This document shows, one piece after another, positions 32,719 through 46,075 of a stretch of 64,000 bases of DNA. How positions within the stretch are numbered: position 1 is the stretch's first letter; every line of letters starts with the position of its first letter. Position numbers and translations under genes: made by a program. Source of the stretch: Halichondria panicea (lineage: Eukaryota > Porifera > Demospongiae > Suberitida > Halichondriidae); the NCBI RefSeq assembly GCF_963675165.1, contig NC_087386.1:5338169-5402168 (forward strand). The letters run 5' to 3'. The notes below the pieces were generated by a model. The model was given only the letters and a program-made list of their open reading frames with translations. It was not told the origin of the DNA and searched no databases.

Positions 32719-33792
32719 CTGTACATATGAATAACCATGGTAACATAAAGGTGCATCTATACATGTGTACGTATAAAGAATGATCCACCCATGAATGTGG
32801 TTTTCATACAATCATCATTGCTACAATAAGAATTGAGTTTATTCAACTTGTCATGGATACTGTAACAACGTCACTGGTTCACTTGTATATATAGCGAGAC
32901 ATTTTCGTGTGGTGCAAAATTTTGCGTTTTTCGAGTTAATGCAAAACTGGAATAACTCCCACGCACTGGTATTTCACATGCAAAGCTATTGGTAGTGATA
33001 TAGTCAAAATAGTGAACATTTCCCGCTATACAAAACTAATCGCAACTACAACAATAAAACAGTTTCCAAGTTCCAATTTTATTTCTTCACAGACGCCTTC
33101 TGTGTACTACAGATGAGAAAGATACATAACTTGCGATCATGTGATACAGTACCAATCTCACTAAAAAGAGCTTGACTATATAAACCTTACTTCCCCTCCA
33201 TACATCGGTTGTTACGCTACAAGCTAGGGACTTCCCCTCCCAGGGTGTCATACAGGATTTTGAAGTAGAGGGGGGAAATGAGAAAAGTAACCAAAAAATG
33301 TTGCTAAAAAAAGGTCAACTGTTATTTCAATACCCAGCTATGGACACTCAGTCATAATTGAAAGGGGGGGAAAATTGGAGCTAGGGGGGGATATCCCCCC
33401 CTTTCCCCCCCCCCTGTATGACACCCTGCAGGCTCCATACATCAGTTGTTACGCTACAAGCTAGGGACTTCCCCTCCATACATGCAGTTGTTACGCTACA
33501 AGCTAGGATCATTTTCAAGGCAGACCTAATTCATTAGCAATAGTCTAAGAACTGTATCATTGTACATGTGTATAATTATGATATATATTGCCTACTATAG
33601 AGATTGATGCATGTACAGAGTCCCCCACTAGACCCCTCTATTAGACTATTGATCCTGCACTTTGGATTAGAGGCTGTTGATTTACGAGTATTAGGTACGG
33701 ATTCCCCTCCATCACGCAGTTGTTACACTACAAGTTAGTTAGGCATACAAGAGGTACTAGCTGCACCGTTTTTAATTCACTTCTATATATAG
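32719..33792. other. EXD3 intron-3 remnant up to the duplication junction
   Basis: Matches 53,268-54,121 of unit B, with one extra MITE (33241-33428). No exon is seen. It ends at the junction with unit B. Confidence 0.7.
33241..33428. mobile_element. 188-bp MITE, TIR CAGGGTGTCATACAGG
   Basis: Perfect termini with a palindromic G-run/C-run centre. Unit B at about 53,820 lacks it. Family members also occur at 49695-49877 and 57539-57720. Confidence 0.85.
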
Positions 33793-34502
33793 GATCAGGA
33801 TCATACAGGCACTGGAGAACTGGAGAACTCGGAGTATGCAGGGCACAAGTATAACTAGAATACCAGAGAACCAGAGAACTGGAAAACTATGATAGCAGCT
33901 TAACCTCATAGTGGAAAGGTGCTGGAATACAAGAGAATTGGAGAAACTAGGAGAGCGTTATAATTATTATACATTTAGTGGAGCAGACACTCCAAAAAAA
34001 CCATTGAATCCACAGAAATGGTTGTACAATAGGTTCTTTATAAGTTTGATGGTTGATTGATGAAGTGTAGTTGATATGCTGTATTGGATTTGCTAAATGT
34101 GTTCCAAACAATCACATGAGCAACCGAAAAGTGTAGCCTAGGAGAGCCAGAGAACTGGAGAAATAGGAGAGCTCACTATTATAGTAGAGCAGACAGTAGA
34201 ATACCAAATAACCAGGGAGCCAGAGCATAGTGTGCAGAACATGCGCGCTGTAGAGAGCGCTGGTAGAATCCCGATAGATCACATGATCTTTTGAAACACG
34301 GTTCCTAGCCAGAGCCTCGACTCCAGGCCGCCTTCGAAACTCAGAAAAGGGCCTTCCCCTTTCCTGCGGCCTTGGAATCGAGCCTTCAAGTCCCTGCAAG
34401 CTTTATAAATTCTAGGCAGCTTGCAGGGGCTCCTGAGTTTCTGTTTGCATTGACATAGTGGACAACCAGCCTGGTGCTCCTGCAGTTGTGTTAGCAGAAC
34501 TG

Positions 34503-36771
34503 TCATGAATAATTCTGCAAAGATGAGGTGAGTGCATAAAAATTAATATGAATTAGCAAGAGTCCTAAAGAGAGAGTTATCGAACATAACAAAAAGTATT
34601 CTACATGTATGTATTAGTTATTGCCCAGCCAGAGTGCAACATGCCATATATTGCACTGGAGCAACATAATGTCCTCGGGCGCCTGCAATAACTATAACTT
34701 GTGCCCAATGATGTTAAACTCGTCTGACTGGTCATATAAATCGTAATAAAAGACATGTGTTTTGAAGGAATTTAGTGTTTTGCTGAATTCCTTAGTAAAT
34801 TTTTAGGTTTTTTTACCACTTCTAGTTTTAAAAGTAGTAGCCTATAAAAGGGACCAGTTATTGGGCATAAGTCCCAACTGGATATCTCTTAAAGAAATCT
34901 ACTGCATTTACACACAGTGCAAGTGCATATAATCCCAGTGCATGCATTATGCCAATAATGCAGTGCAATATATGGTTGCCATGGTAGTGATGCAACATAC
35001 CATGCACTGGGTTGCTTCGATCTGCCCGCTCACTGGGCAACAAGTTGCTGTTGTTGCATTTTGAGTGGGCAGATCAAAGGAACACTGTGCCAATATCTGC
35101 CATATGGCACAGGTCAAGCCTTGAACTGTGCCACTATCTAGATACTGGCATAGTATGGCTGAAGTTACCTAAAGCCCACCCTCCACCCAGTAACCTAAAA
35201 CGGTCCCTTTTATAGTATAACACTGTTAAACAGATTCAGTGGTAGGCAGAAAATGTTTTTCATGCGTCTGGAGCATTCCACAGCCACCACAAGTAGTTGA
35301 AACTAGTTGTCCTATAAAAGGAGTGATGTGTACACGGAAAGGAATGCACAAGGAATGCAACAAATCAGTTGTTACACAGCTCACTCGTGTGCGCACATGG
35401 GATATATTGGCTCAGTAGTGACTTAGGCCCGAGGGCCGCATGCATGTGTCACAAAACTATAACGTATTATTGTGTACAGGTTGGTTGGAAGAAGTAAAAA
35501 GTTGAAGTATCCATGACATCTCATTCACACACGTACACTGTGTTACACCAGGAGCCCATAAATAAGAGAAGGAGCAGCTAACTTCAACGTATACTCGGGG
35601 ATCACGTTTCATAATTGCCGGTGAAACCGCACTTCCTTGTTTGGAAGCGACTAAGTGCTTGCAAACCGCAGCCCTGCATGTATTGTGTATAACATGTGTA
35701 GGGATTCAACCACTTAAGTGACTCTGCATAATATGGAAATGCGGTCATAGCCATTTACGAAACGTGATCCCCGTAGTCAGCCGCTTCTTCTCTTATTTAT
35801 GGGCTCCTGGTTACACTGAAGCATATTTTATTTTACTATTATGCAATTAGTTGGTCATGGTTGACTCACTGCACTTCAACTTTTAAGCCAACCAACCTAG
35901 TTAATTAAAGCATTAATCTAACTCTTCAATCTGATGTTACTGTCTGGAAACGAGTGTAAATGGTCAAGCACGCGGTGCAAAATGCCTCGAGCACATGTTG
36001 TTTCGTTTACAAAGAGGTGACTGATTAGTTGGAAGTGTACTTATATAGTCTTATAGGGAAGAATGAGGGGGGTTTGGACACAACGCTCCAGCAGATGTCT
36101 CTCGAACATCTCTGGCTTCAGTGATCGTCTTACATGGCTTGTATAGCCAAACAGTAGTGAGAGCAAGCCAAAATTGTAAAGCAAGGTTTAAGCATTATAG
36201 AGAAAGAGTTATTAGAGTGCTTTCAGTTTGTATAATGTAAAATAAATTTGCACTAGTCTTGCAATTGTTAGGGAATTGGAGTGCTTTGTAATGTATGCTA
36301 CAAAATACGTACAGCCTGGCATATTTAGAGAGTGTTACAGATAAGTGGAGCTATACATTTCCAATAAAAGGTGCACTGATGGATCTACAAAAAGGTCCGA
36401 GTTCACAATGGCTGCTGCTTCTGGCAGCGTTGCAGCTCCTTTCTGGATCTTGTAGCTAATAAACATCTATAAAACTAACTCATAAGTTGAATAAAAAGTT
36501 TGTTGATTCTACAAAAGATTCTGAAGAGACTGCAACAGTTTTCACTATGCTATATGTAAATAAAACTAGTCATAACTCAAGAAAGAATCTTTAGTTTGAT
36601 TCACGAGTCGAAATCCAAGAGAACGTGGCTAGAAGCCTCGACTAGAAGCTGTGCATGAGTAGAAATTTAGATGCGCTTTCGTACTACTGCATGTCACCCA
36701 CTATAACTCAGTGTATAACATGCCACAGGCCATTTTCATGAACCGTGCAGTCACATATAACTCAATCATGC
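34503..36771 (+). other. aGPCR-2 upstream region
   Basis: No firm gene. ATG at 34504 opens seven codons followed by an excellent donor (GATGAG|GTGAGT), conserved at 7184 and 2869 but with the ATG frame broken there; it could be a 5' noncoding exon. A MITE lies at 35548-35810. An antisense 55-bp piece of a LamG exon is embedded at about 36,066-36,120. The final 130 bp before ATG36772 match the stretches before 157 and 9120 and presumably contain the promoter or 5' UTR. Confidence 0.4.
35548..35810. mobile_element. 263-bp MITE, unit B copy of the 7.35-kb element
   Basis: Ends ccaggagcccataaa...; the arms have gained a few bases (ataaataagag) relative to unit A. Flanked by ttaca. Confidence 0.8.
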
Positions 36772-39700
36772 ATGCACCACGACAGGTCTGTGCTCTACCT
36801 ATTAACTCTGCTGGTTCTATCAGCCTCGAGGGCCCATGGGCAGTGTGTTTTAAACAGTAAGTAGCACATGCATGCATATGTACGATTCATCTATTATGCA
36901 TGTAGACAACCCTATGTATATAGTATCTGATATACTAACAACTTCACATTTCAAATGTTTTTCCAGTTACGTGTATGCATGCATGCATACATACTACTGC
37001 ACACTCGGAGTGTACAGTATTTATAGTGTGTATGTCATATGGAGGTAATAAATGCAGGCAGCATGACAAGAATTTACAAATAATAATATATATACTAGGG
37101 GTACACATGGTGCAAGGTCCTCGCTCATAGTCCATCTGCACGTGGCTTATAACGCCATTCAAATGAATGTAAAGATGTGTAATTTATCCTAATGTGCCAC
37201 AAAAGAAAGCTAGGTTTGTGTATTCAGTGTAGAAATTCGTTGTGAGATCAAAAGTGGTCCAGAAAGTCTTGTGTTGATGTCGACTAAAAATTTTGAGTTT
37301 AGATGGTATCGCAGGGATATAGAGAAGCGGCTGGCTGGAGACGTACATCTATTTGTGTAATGATCGTTTTGTGGCGGATCGTTGCTGTAAGAACCGTAGT
37401 GCAGAGCTTCACTGTGGAACGATAATCGTTCAGAGAGTCTTGTAGAGTACCTGTACTGAGTTTAGAGCGAAACCGCTGGAGTAGAGAGAAACTGGAGCAA
37501 GTTTTGAACCCTTGATCGACCAACCACCACCACCACTACCACGGTTGATCTCGATTGAACCCAATTATAGCCTCGCTTCACTGAATTATGTACAACAACT
37601 GCATATCTTCAAGAATTCAGTCAATTGCATACTTTTATTCACTCACAGATTACTATCGCTTGAGTATTACTGATGCCGGAGATGGTCGAGAGACATCTGT
37701 TGGAGCGTTGTGTCCAAACCCCCCGAGAAATGACCTGACAAGGCAGTATGTCAACGGCGTTGGTGATATTGGTCCCCGTGTCTTTTTTTCTGCACTTGAA
37801 GAAGATTTAGTAAACTTCAATAGTCCATTTTGCCTGGCATTCACCATGCTAACCACCAACTCATCGAATTCGGCACCACTAATGTCAATTGTTAGCGCGT
37901 CCTCTGCAGAACCCGTGTTTTCACTCGTAATTGATAGTGCTGGTGTGACCCTAACTCTCGGTACGTCCAGCGTTACTTTTCCTGCTCCACAGTTTGCAGA
38001 CGGTAATGCACAACAGCTGCAGATTTGTACTGATGGCGCTGAGGCAACTTTTTATTCTAACTGTGGGCGCCTAGGTAGCCTTCCATTCTCTGGATCCAGT
38101 ACTGCTGATTTTAACAACGCTATTTTGTTCATATTGAGGAGTATCACTACCGAAGATGATTTCCAGGTAAGTGTCTCGTATCTTGCTTTGTACATTAAAA
38201 TCATGCACGATACAAGGAGGAGTTGAGTCAATTGTAGTCATTACATGTATACAAAATTGATCACGAATTGTCATTTTTTTTGCAGGGAAGAGTACAACAA
38301 TTGTATGTAGTGCAATGTCCTGGTACTGCTCAACAAAACATAGCCAATGGTCAGTGTGCCGTTCTTCCAAGAGATTGTACTCAAGCCACTCAAAGTTTTG
38401 CTCCAATTAGTCCACCTACTACTACTCTCCCTACTACGGTAAAAGAGTAGTATCCCATATCTGAGACCATACATAAAATTATAGGGCCTCACTTATTTTA
38501 GTCTTGGGTCCAGGCCAGGCGGCACTTTACGAAAAGAACGTCAGGTCAAGTTCCAATGTGAAACTCGTGCAAAAATACCAGGAATTTCTTAGAGTGGTAA
38601 TTAACCGCACTGCAGGACGCGCTCGCCCACAATCAAGCATGAATTGATTTCGTGTCTTAATTCTGCGATTCATAATTATATTCATGACTGATTGTGGGCG
38701 TGCACGTTTGGTGTTGTCAATTATATATACCAGTGAAGAAATTCTGGACTTCTGCACGAGTTTCACATAGGAACTTTAATACATGACCTGACGTTCTTTT
38801 CTTAAGTGCAGCCTGACCTGAGACTAAATTAAACCAAACTATGCATACATATAATTGAATCAGAGTGTCTATAAGTAAAGTATCATATATACATGTGCAT
38901 CTTTGATGTTGCAGGGAAAGGGTGAACAGTAAAACAACCTCAGTAGTGTCTGCCACTCTAGATATTCCCTGCCCTTCTATAGTGCTCTGTATAGCTACCT
39001 CTATCGGTATCATTGGAGACAAGGGACAAGAGAGTTTTATAGGTTTTGAAGAAAGACATGAAAGAGTTGTATGTGGCTGTCTAGTATATAGCTTTAGGCA
39101 CGCTCAACTATATTAGTGTAGCTATAGGCAGCCATTTTAGTCGGCAGTTTGTATGAGCAATAAGTACTTGCAGCTCTCATTCAAGGCTTGTAGATGTAGA
39201 TAAATAACTAACAAATGCCTATATAATGCAGTGCAATATATGGTTGCTATGGTAGTGATGCAACATACCATATACTGAGTACTGGATTGCTTTGATCTGC
39301 CCACTCACTGCATGGGCAACAAATGTAATTATGTACTTTGAACATAGTGCCATTTGTGATGTCTTTTGACTTGTTAGTCAAACTATATAGCTACTGTAAA
39401 TGTTATAATAGTTTTTTTTTACAGGTAGGTTCCACTATAGACTGTTAATCACCTACTCATCTTTATTTTCCATGGAAGGATATGCAGTTTAGATTATCCT
39501 TTTACCTACACAATATAGCAGCAGCATTTCTTATTCAAACACACACACTGCATTTATGCACCCAATAGGAACAAAATGTCTCTACAAAATGTCAAACTAC
39601 ATGCATGTATATACTGTTTATATTTTTTCACAGGTTCCTCCCATTGCCTGTGGGCAGTGTGTTGTAAGGCAGTGTGTTGTAAACGGTAAGTCACACATAC

Positions 39701-42700
39701 GTGTGATCCGTCTATATAATTATACCCATATAGCATTGGATCTCTGTGTCTGCATGTATATGCATAAACACATATATCTATTTATGTACGACAACTAACT
39801 GCTGCATATACTGTATAGAGGAAAATTTTCGCAGGTGCTATTTGGCTCCAGAGCCCTCAGCAGAAATTTTGCTAATATTCGCGTTTAAATACCAGGAAAG
39901 CACATCCACCAATAGTTTTGCATGTGAAATTACCAGTACGTGGGAGTTTTCTTTTTCAAGAATTCCATCATTTGCATGCACACATTTTTATTCACTGAAA
40001 TTCAAAGTTTCATATACCATTGGATTCCTTGTTAAAAAGTGCTTCTATCTATATGCTGTAGAGCTGGTAAGCTCCAACCAGCTAAACGTTAGCATTTTCC
40101 ATGTAGAACTTGAGTCCCAGGCATACTGTCCACCACGTAAAGCAGACTTTAGCACATGATCTAAAGGTGCATGACCTTACAAAAAGGAACACACATGATT
40201 ACATAATTTACATAACATAAAAATTCTACATAAAGTGCATTTTCAACAAGTTGGTAGTCTAAATGTCCTAAGAGTGAATGATGTATGTGTATAATATCAT
40301 TGTCCTAGTATAGTGCAATACCCCTCCCTCATATACCTACAGCCCCCTACACTCCCTATATGGTAGACTTTGAGACACTCAGACTTACACATGCATGCAC
40401 TGACAGTAAAAGCTACTGACAATGTCACCCTCCCCCCCCCGTTTTGCAAGCATTATAGAAAATGACAATGACAATGTTTTCCAAGGCTGCATATTACATG
40501 ACTATACAGAGAATACTCTACTCAACACTACTGTGCTACAAACATTCGCGTTGGTTTAACTCCGCCCAACTAATACTCGTTCATGGTCGTAGCAACTGAA
40601 TAGAAAACGTTTTTGCTTCAATTTGCTTATAATTATGGTTTTTTTCTCTATAGGCGTGGTTTGTGAAGCTGAACATGATGATTCTGTATGGGGGCTTGTC
40701 TTCCCTGCCACTGTGGCTGGCTGTTCCTATTCCCAGCAATGCCCACAACATGGAAATGGATTAACTTTAGGTATCATTATCATTCCAAGTAATCATGACT
40801 GTGTGCATGTTGATGCATGTGCATGTATTTAGGTACTGCGACTCGTTTCTGTACACTGGGTGGTGTCTGGGAAGCAGTGAATATTGATGACTGCACTAGG
40901 AAAGTATTCATCTCACTTAATGACAGGGTGAGACTTTTGCAGTTACAGTGTATTATATACTTTGGTTCATACAATGTAACAGGGAAACACACGATTGCAG
41001 AGCACATTCATGATAATAAAATATGCAACCAGGGGTACAGCATGAAGGGGAGTAAGCAACTACACTACACACCGTACAGGGGCGTAGCTTAATGGTTTCC
41101 TATTACACGAATACATGCACTGGATGTCATCTATAGGACGTACTGTATACATTGCACGTGTATATATCGTCAAAGGCTTATAAAGAGAAGAGAGCATGCA
41201 ACTCACTATCTGCCCTATGTAATTATCCAACTTCATATCAGAGGCAGGATACACTATAAATAATATTATAGTCGCAAAAGTCAATATATCGCTTATGACA
41301 ATCTTTCATCAGCTATAGTTTCTATTCCCCCCATTCAGGCAAATGAACTATTTTCTAGAAATGCATCTCAGAATGAAGTTGATGACCTTCTTGTTTCTCT
41401 TGCGGAGGCTACTAGTGTAAATGCAACAGGAGACTCCACCATGTTCCCCAAAGACCTCAGCATTACTAATATGATCGTCAAGTCAAGTGTGAATTACCTC
41501 GTTCAAAGTGTTGAGACTGCTAGTCCCACGTCTTCTCTCAATTTTAGTGAAGTAAGACTAAAACTTTCTCTTTTGTTTAAATAATTGTATCTTGCAGGAA
41601 GTTATGAACGTTCTCAACAATCTTCTGGACGAGAGGAATACTGAAGGATGGGAAAGATTACAAATGGTAAATGGTATAATTATAATGGAACAGATATGCA
41701 ATAGTTATTACATGGCTATGAGTGCCACAAGCAGCTAGTTTATTGGCGTGGTAGTAGATTGTAGTAAAGGGCCAATAATCTGTTAGTGGCACAAATTGCC
41801 ATGTAATAACTACTTTATTGACTCTTCGTACTACTCCTGAAACCACAAATGTCTCGTGTGTCCATATATAAAAGCTATGATTTGAAGTAATGGGTTGATG
41901 GTGGCTAGGTTCAATGCAATATGCCATATAATACTGGCACTGCATTTCCTTTGATCTCAGAGGTCAAAAGGCAACAAAGATAATTAACTGACAATCATGC
42001 AAATATTCTTCAGGATTCTGCTGCCGAGAGTCAGCAATTGCTGTTGAGTGCAGAGTTATATGGTCAGTATGTGTCATTGGCACTAAGGAGTGAAGCTGTG
42101 GATACAGGCAACATGATGGAGATCACACTTGTGAGACAGAACATTGGTAGGCGTACTTCTTCACCATATAATGATTGCTATAAAGTTGATTTGAAGCTCT
42201 TTGCATTACCGTCCAGTGCTATCTGCAATTGAAGTTGACACCACTAGTTTGGACGACATCATCTTTCCTGAAGCTGTTAAAGTCAGTGAAGAAACAGGCT
42301 CAGCCCAAACTGTGATACCAGCTGCTCTTCTTATGGAGAGAGGCGCTCGAGGTATTTCATAAACTTTGGTGGTAACCAAAATCTATTTATCCATGTCTGT
42401 CTCAATTTTCAGATGGGAATGTTACAGCAGTCAACATTCTATTTTCCAACTTGGAGGTTTTTCTTCCAAAAACCAATCTTGAAATGTACAGTACTAAGTC
42501 ATGTTCTGCTCAGTCTCATTGTATATGCTTATATACACAGGAACACAACCAGACCAGTATCACGGGTTATTTCTAGTCAAGTCTTCTCCAATGTAAAGTT
42601 AACTAACTCTCAGGCAAAGGCAACCTTCAGATTCACCACCCAAAAGGTATAGTGAACTTACAAGCTACACTAAGTTCATGCTTGTGTGCGCAGTTGTCTG

Positions 42701-45478
42701 AAGATGAAGTTGCTAAAAATGCAAGATGTGTATTTTGGAGTGTTTCTAGGTGAGCTGCATGTCCTTTTAATGTTTATCGTTGACAAAGATTTATTTTGTC
42801 AGTGATGCGGCCAACAGCAAATGGTCCACGGAAGGTGTGACTACAGTCAGTGTGGATGAAGATGAGCAAATGAGAGTATTTGATATTGTATGTGAGAGCA
42901 GTCATTTCACAGCATTTGCTGTTCTAATGGATGTCACTGGAGCATTGAATGTGAGCCTCATTATACAGCGAATCCTTGAATCAGTTCTTTATGATCTTTT
43001 GTAGGACACAACTCCAGAGATCAGGTTTGCTCTGTCGGTGGTGACTTATGTTGGTTGTTCCATCTCCATCTTCTTTCTTCTGTTGTCTATCCTCTATTTC
43101 TTGACATTGAGGTAATTATTGAAGCTTTGCATACATAATTATCCTTGCTATAATTATGCTGTTGATGTTTAGAAAAGAGCTGCTGACCAAGGTTCATAGC
43201 TTCATTCATCTCAACCTGTCTATTTCTTTGCTCCTTGGTTACGTGGTGTTCCTGTCAGGAGTAGAGACAGCTGTGGCCAACAAGGTGTCACTTGAGTTAT
43301 GTATCTATAAATTATGCAGTATTTTATATAGCTGGTACAGTTTACTTTAAAACTTTAATTCAAGCCTATAATATAATATACTACTCCATTTGCGAACTTT
43401 GTGTGTGCTTATGGCATCGCAAAAATAAGATTGCAGATACCTATTTCAGTATACTTTTATGATATTATGCACGATCATTGCCTGATTGTAAAAGTTATAC
43501 AGATAGCAAAGTCTCAAATTTTTCTGCTCATTCGGCTCATTCACAAAGATTGTTCACTGTTCCAAACTTTTACTGTATATGCATGTAGTATCCGCGACTT
43601 GGCCTTTACTCTTGTATATTGGTTTGGGGCTGTTAGAACTGACAGTAATCTTTGAAAGTTCCTTCATCACTTGCAGGGAGCGTGTGTGTTTGTGGCTGTT
43701 CTCCTTCACTACCTGTTCACTACTGTGTTTTTTTGGATGCTGTGTGAGGGAATCATGCTCTATCTCATGTTGGTGGTTGTCTTCAACCGAATATCCAAGA
43801 AATGGTGGATATTCTTTATTATTGGATGGGGTAATGAAAGATCTTTTTTACAATGCACTATACTAATGCGTAATTATGTTGTGCATTCCCAGCCACTTTC
43901 ACTGCATGCTTGGCTAAACTAATATACTGCATGCACATGTCATACTGCAGCTTAGCCTCGTTCCCAGGTCGATTTTTCTTTAATAGAACAAAGTTGAAAA
44001 TATACTAGTTAGTGACCTAGCATTATTTTAGAGACAACTCAGTTGGTAACTGCATGCATGTAGCTACTAAGCTTGTCCTTTCTAATTGCGCATGCATGCA
44101 CGCACTGTCAGCCCTTGAACACAATAAAGAAGACAACCTCTAGCTCTCTTATAACAAATGCGTGAATTACTTATATATACCCCTCTGGAGAGTTAATCCA
44201 TTCATATATACATGACGTGATGACTATATAACAGCATTCTGTCGAGTGCCTTGGGTATGTTTTTTGCAGTTGTTCCAGTGATACCGGTGGCTATATCTGC
44301 TGGAATTATTCATGACCAGTATGGCACAGAAGAGTAGTAAGTTTTATATTGTATATTTCATCATCTCCAAATTCTATAAATAACTGCATGCATGTTACAG
44401 CTTACCCCAGTAAAGAATTCGTGTAATTATTACAAGCCTTTATTATTGTACTTCAGTTGTTGGATTGCCGTTGGTGCTGGTGATAAAGGAGCCATATGGG
44501 CATTTGTTGTACCCATGCTACTAGTTGTTCTGGTGAGATCTCTCTATATAGCTTACAAATGCATCGGAATAATTGTAGTGTATATATAGCAGCAGTTTTT
44601 AACTCAGAGTATACACATCTGTCATTGTATAGCAGCAGTTTTTAAGAGTATACACTCATCAGTTTATTTTTATATGACAACTATATATCTACCTGTACAG
44701 GCGAATGTATTCTTCCTCTTGGCTGCTTTGCGCAGTGTCTATAATCTGAGAAAGTCAACCATGCAACAAACTGGGGAAAATAAATCTTTACAGTTATTCT
44801 CGTGAGTTTGTCCACTCTCATTCCTGCTATTCAGTAACATGTTGATCCCAATGCTTGTATATGCATGCAGACAACTCTTCAAGGCCACCATAATTCTCCT
44901 TCCATTGCTCGGGCTGACTTGGGTGTTTGGTCTACTCTCAGTCAACAGCAGCACCATTGTGTTTGCATGGTTGTTCTCTATCTTTAACTCACTGCAAGGC
45001 CTGTTTGTATTCATCTTCCATGTGCTCAGGAGTGAAAAGGTGCGTGTTTCATTTTTAGCATTTTTATGTCTAGATCTCTTCTAATTTTTAGGTCACAAAC
45101 TTCTTGAAGCAGTGCAGAAAGAGAATGGATAGCGTTGTATCAACTTCTGCCTCAGGAAAAAACAATCAGGTAAAAGTTATATAGGTATACTAATGTCTAG
45201 ACAGATGGATCGCCTATAGTATAGTATATGCATTATTGGAGTGTATTATGCATGCTCGTTTCCATCGTAGTTCAAGTTAGAAATTAGACTGTTTATATAA
45301 TTATAATATTATAGTAATCTATTATATGCAGAGCAAAAATCCGACGAGTGATGTTCAGCTCAAGCCAAGTCACTCTAGACTCAGCAAACACGATCATAGT
45401 ACCATGAAAAATGAAGCCAGTAAAGTCGATGAGACTGCTGAATCTGAATTCAACTCAGAGAAGTCGTACATTACTTGA
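36772..45478 (+). CDS. Adhesion GPCR with one LamG/TSPN-like module (aGPCR-2)
   Basis: Complete 23-exon model, 987 aa: 36772-36856, 37649-38166, 38286-38438, 39634-39685, 40654-40770, 40833-40927, 41339-41551, 41598-41666, 42014-42146, 42217-42351, 42413-42485, 42541-42646, 42694-42749, 42803-42950, 43005-43111, 43173-43284, 43677-43830, 44270-44336, 44457-44532, 44701-44801, 44871-45039, 45092-45169, 45332-45478. Signal peptide 1 to about 25 ([20 protein letters not shown]), LamG/TSPN about 29-215, Thr/Pro linker, HRM about 270-340, GAIN about 341-583, GPS 595-645 with predicted cut F637/T638, seven membrane segments about 655-910, polar tail to 987. All phases agree. It is paralogous to aGPCR-1 with scattered substitutions (E to K before TM3, D to V in GAIN). 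The ATG is chosen because it is the only one in frame with the hydrophobic core and LamG exon. The ligand is unknown. Confidence 0.93.
37649..38438 (+). CDS. aGPCR-2 chimeric LamG/TSPN-like module
   Basis: The LamG exon (518 nt) and about 350 bp upstream resemble modules 3/4 of aGPCR-1 ([15 protein letters not shown]). The closing exon (51 codons, ending PTTTLPTT, followed by gtaaaagagtag) and downstream intron resemble module 2. The following linker exon carries the QCVVR duplication found after module 4. The single module therefore looks like a product of unequal exchange or internal deletion from a multi-module ancestor. Confidence 0.75.
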
Positions 45479-45532
45479 TTGCTTGAAAATGATAACAATT
45501 AAGTGGCACGAAACTGTAACCTTTAATTAGAG

Positions 45533-45538
45533 AATAAA
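45533..45538 (+). terminator. Poly(A) signal of aGPCR-2
   Basis: AATAAA, 55 bp after the stop, as in aGPCR-1. Confidence 0.65.
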
Positions 45539-46075
45539 ATGTTCACGCTCACAGGAAAGCCTAATGGAAGCACAGCTAGCTACTAACATAGATTGTTTTC
45601 ACCTAGTGCCGCTATATATACTATACTAGCGGAATGAATTATATAGTGCAAAGTTTTATTTGAAGTCCATATACTGTTGTTGTCATTGTGCATATTATTT
45701 AAGACCTATATAAATCTGTACAGATGATTTATTAACACACATAGTTTTAATGATTTTTCACGATATGGATTCATCATTGGACCCCGGGGCAATCCCGGTA
45801 TTCGTATCCCATGCACTCCCATTGAGACATTTCTCAGAGACTATAACAGTGGTGTAGGGGCTCTATAGTTTTTTGAATGGAAAAAAGTACGCCTATCTAC
45901 ATATAGATAGTGCAGCTTGATAAGCCATCTCGCCTAGAAAGATGGGGGGGGGGGCTCCAGTCCCTGGAGCCCCTTCCTTCCTATACGCCATGCACTGTTA
46001 TGCTACCTATTATAATATTCTCATGAAATTTGGTATATAAGCATGCATATACGTATCACAACAAGAGTCAATGTA

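Larger units (their letters stand above)
6460..33792. repeat. Segmental duplication unit A (about 27.3 kb)
   Basis: Collinear with 33,805-54,121. The left edge (gcactggagaactggagaa at 6461) reappears at 33807. The right edge (gcaccgtttttaattcact, about 33,770) reappears at about 54,092, after which unit B continues into different sequence. The unit contains aGPCR-1 and the 3' twelve exons of EXD3. It is longer than unit B because it has four LamG modules instead of one and several private MITE insertions, partly offset by a deletion between 27.1 and 27.2 kb. Confidence 0.85.
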
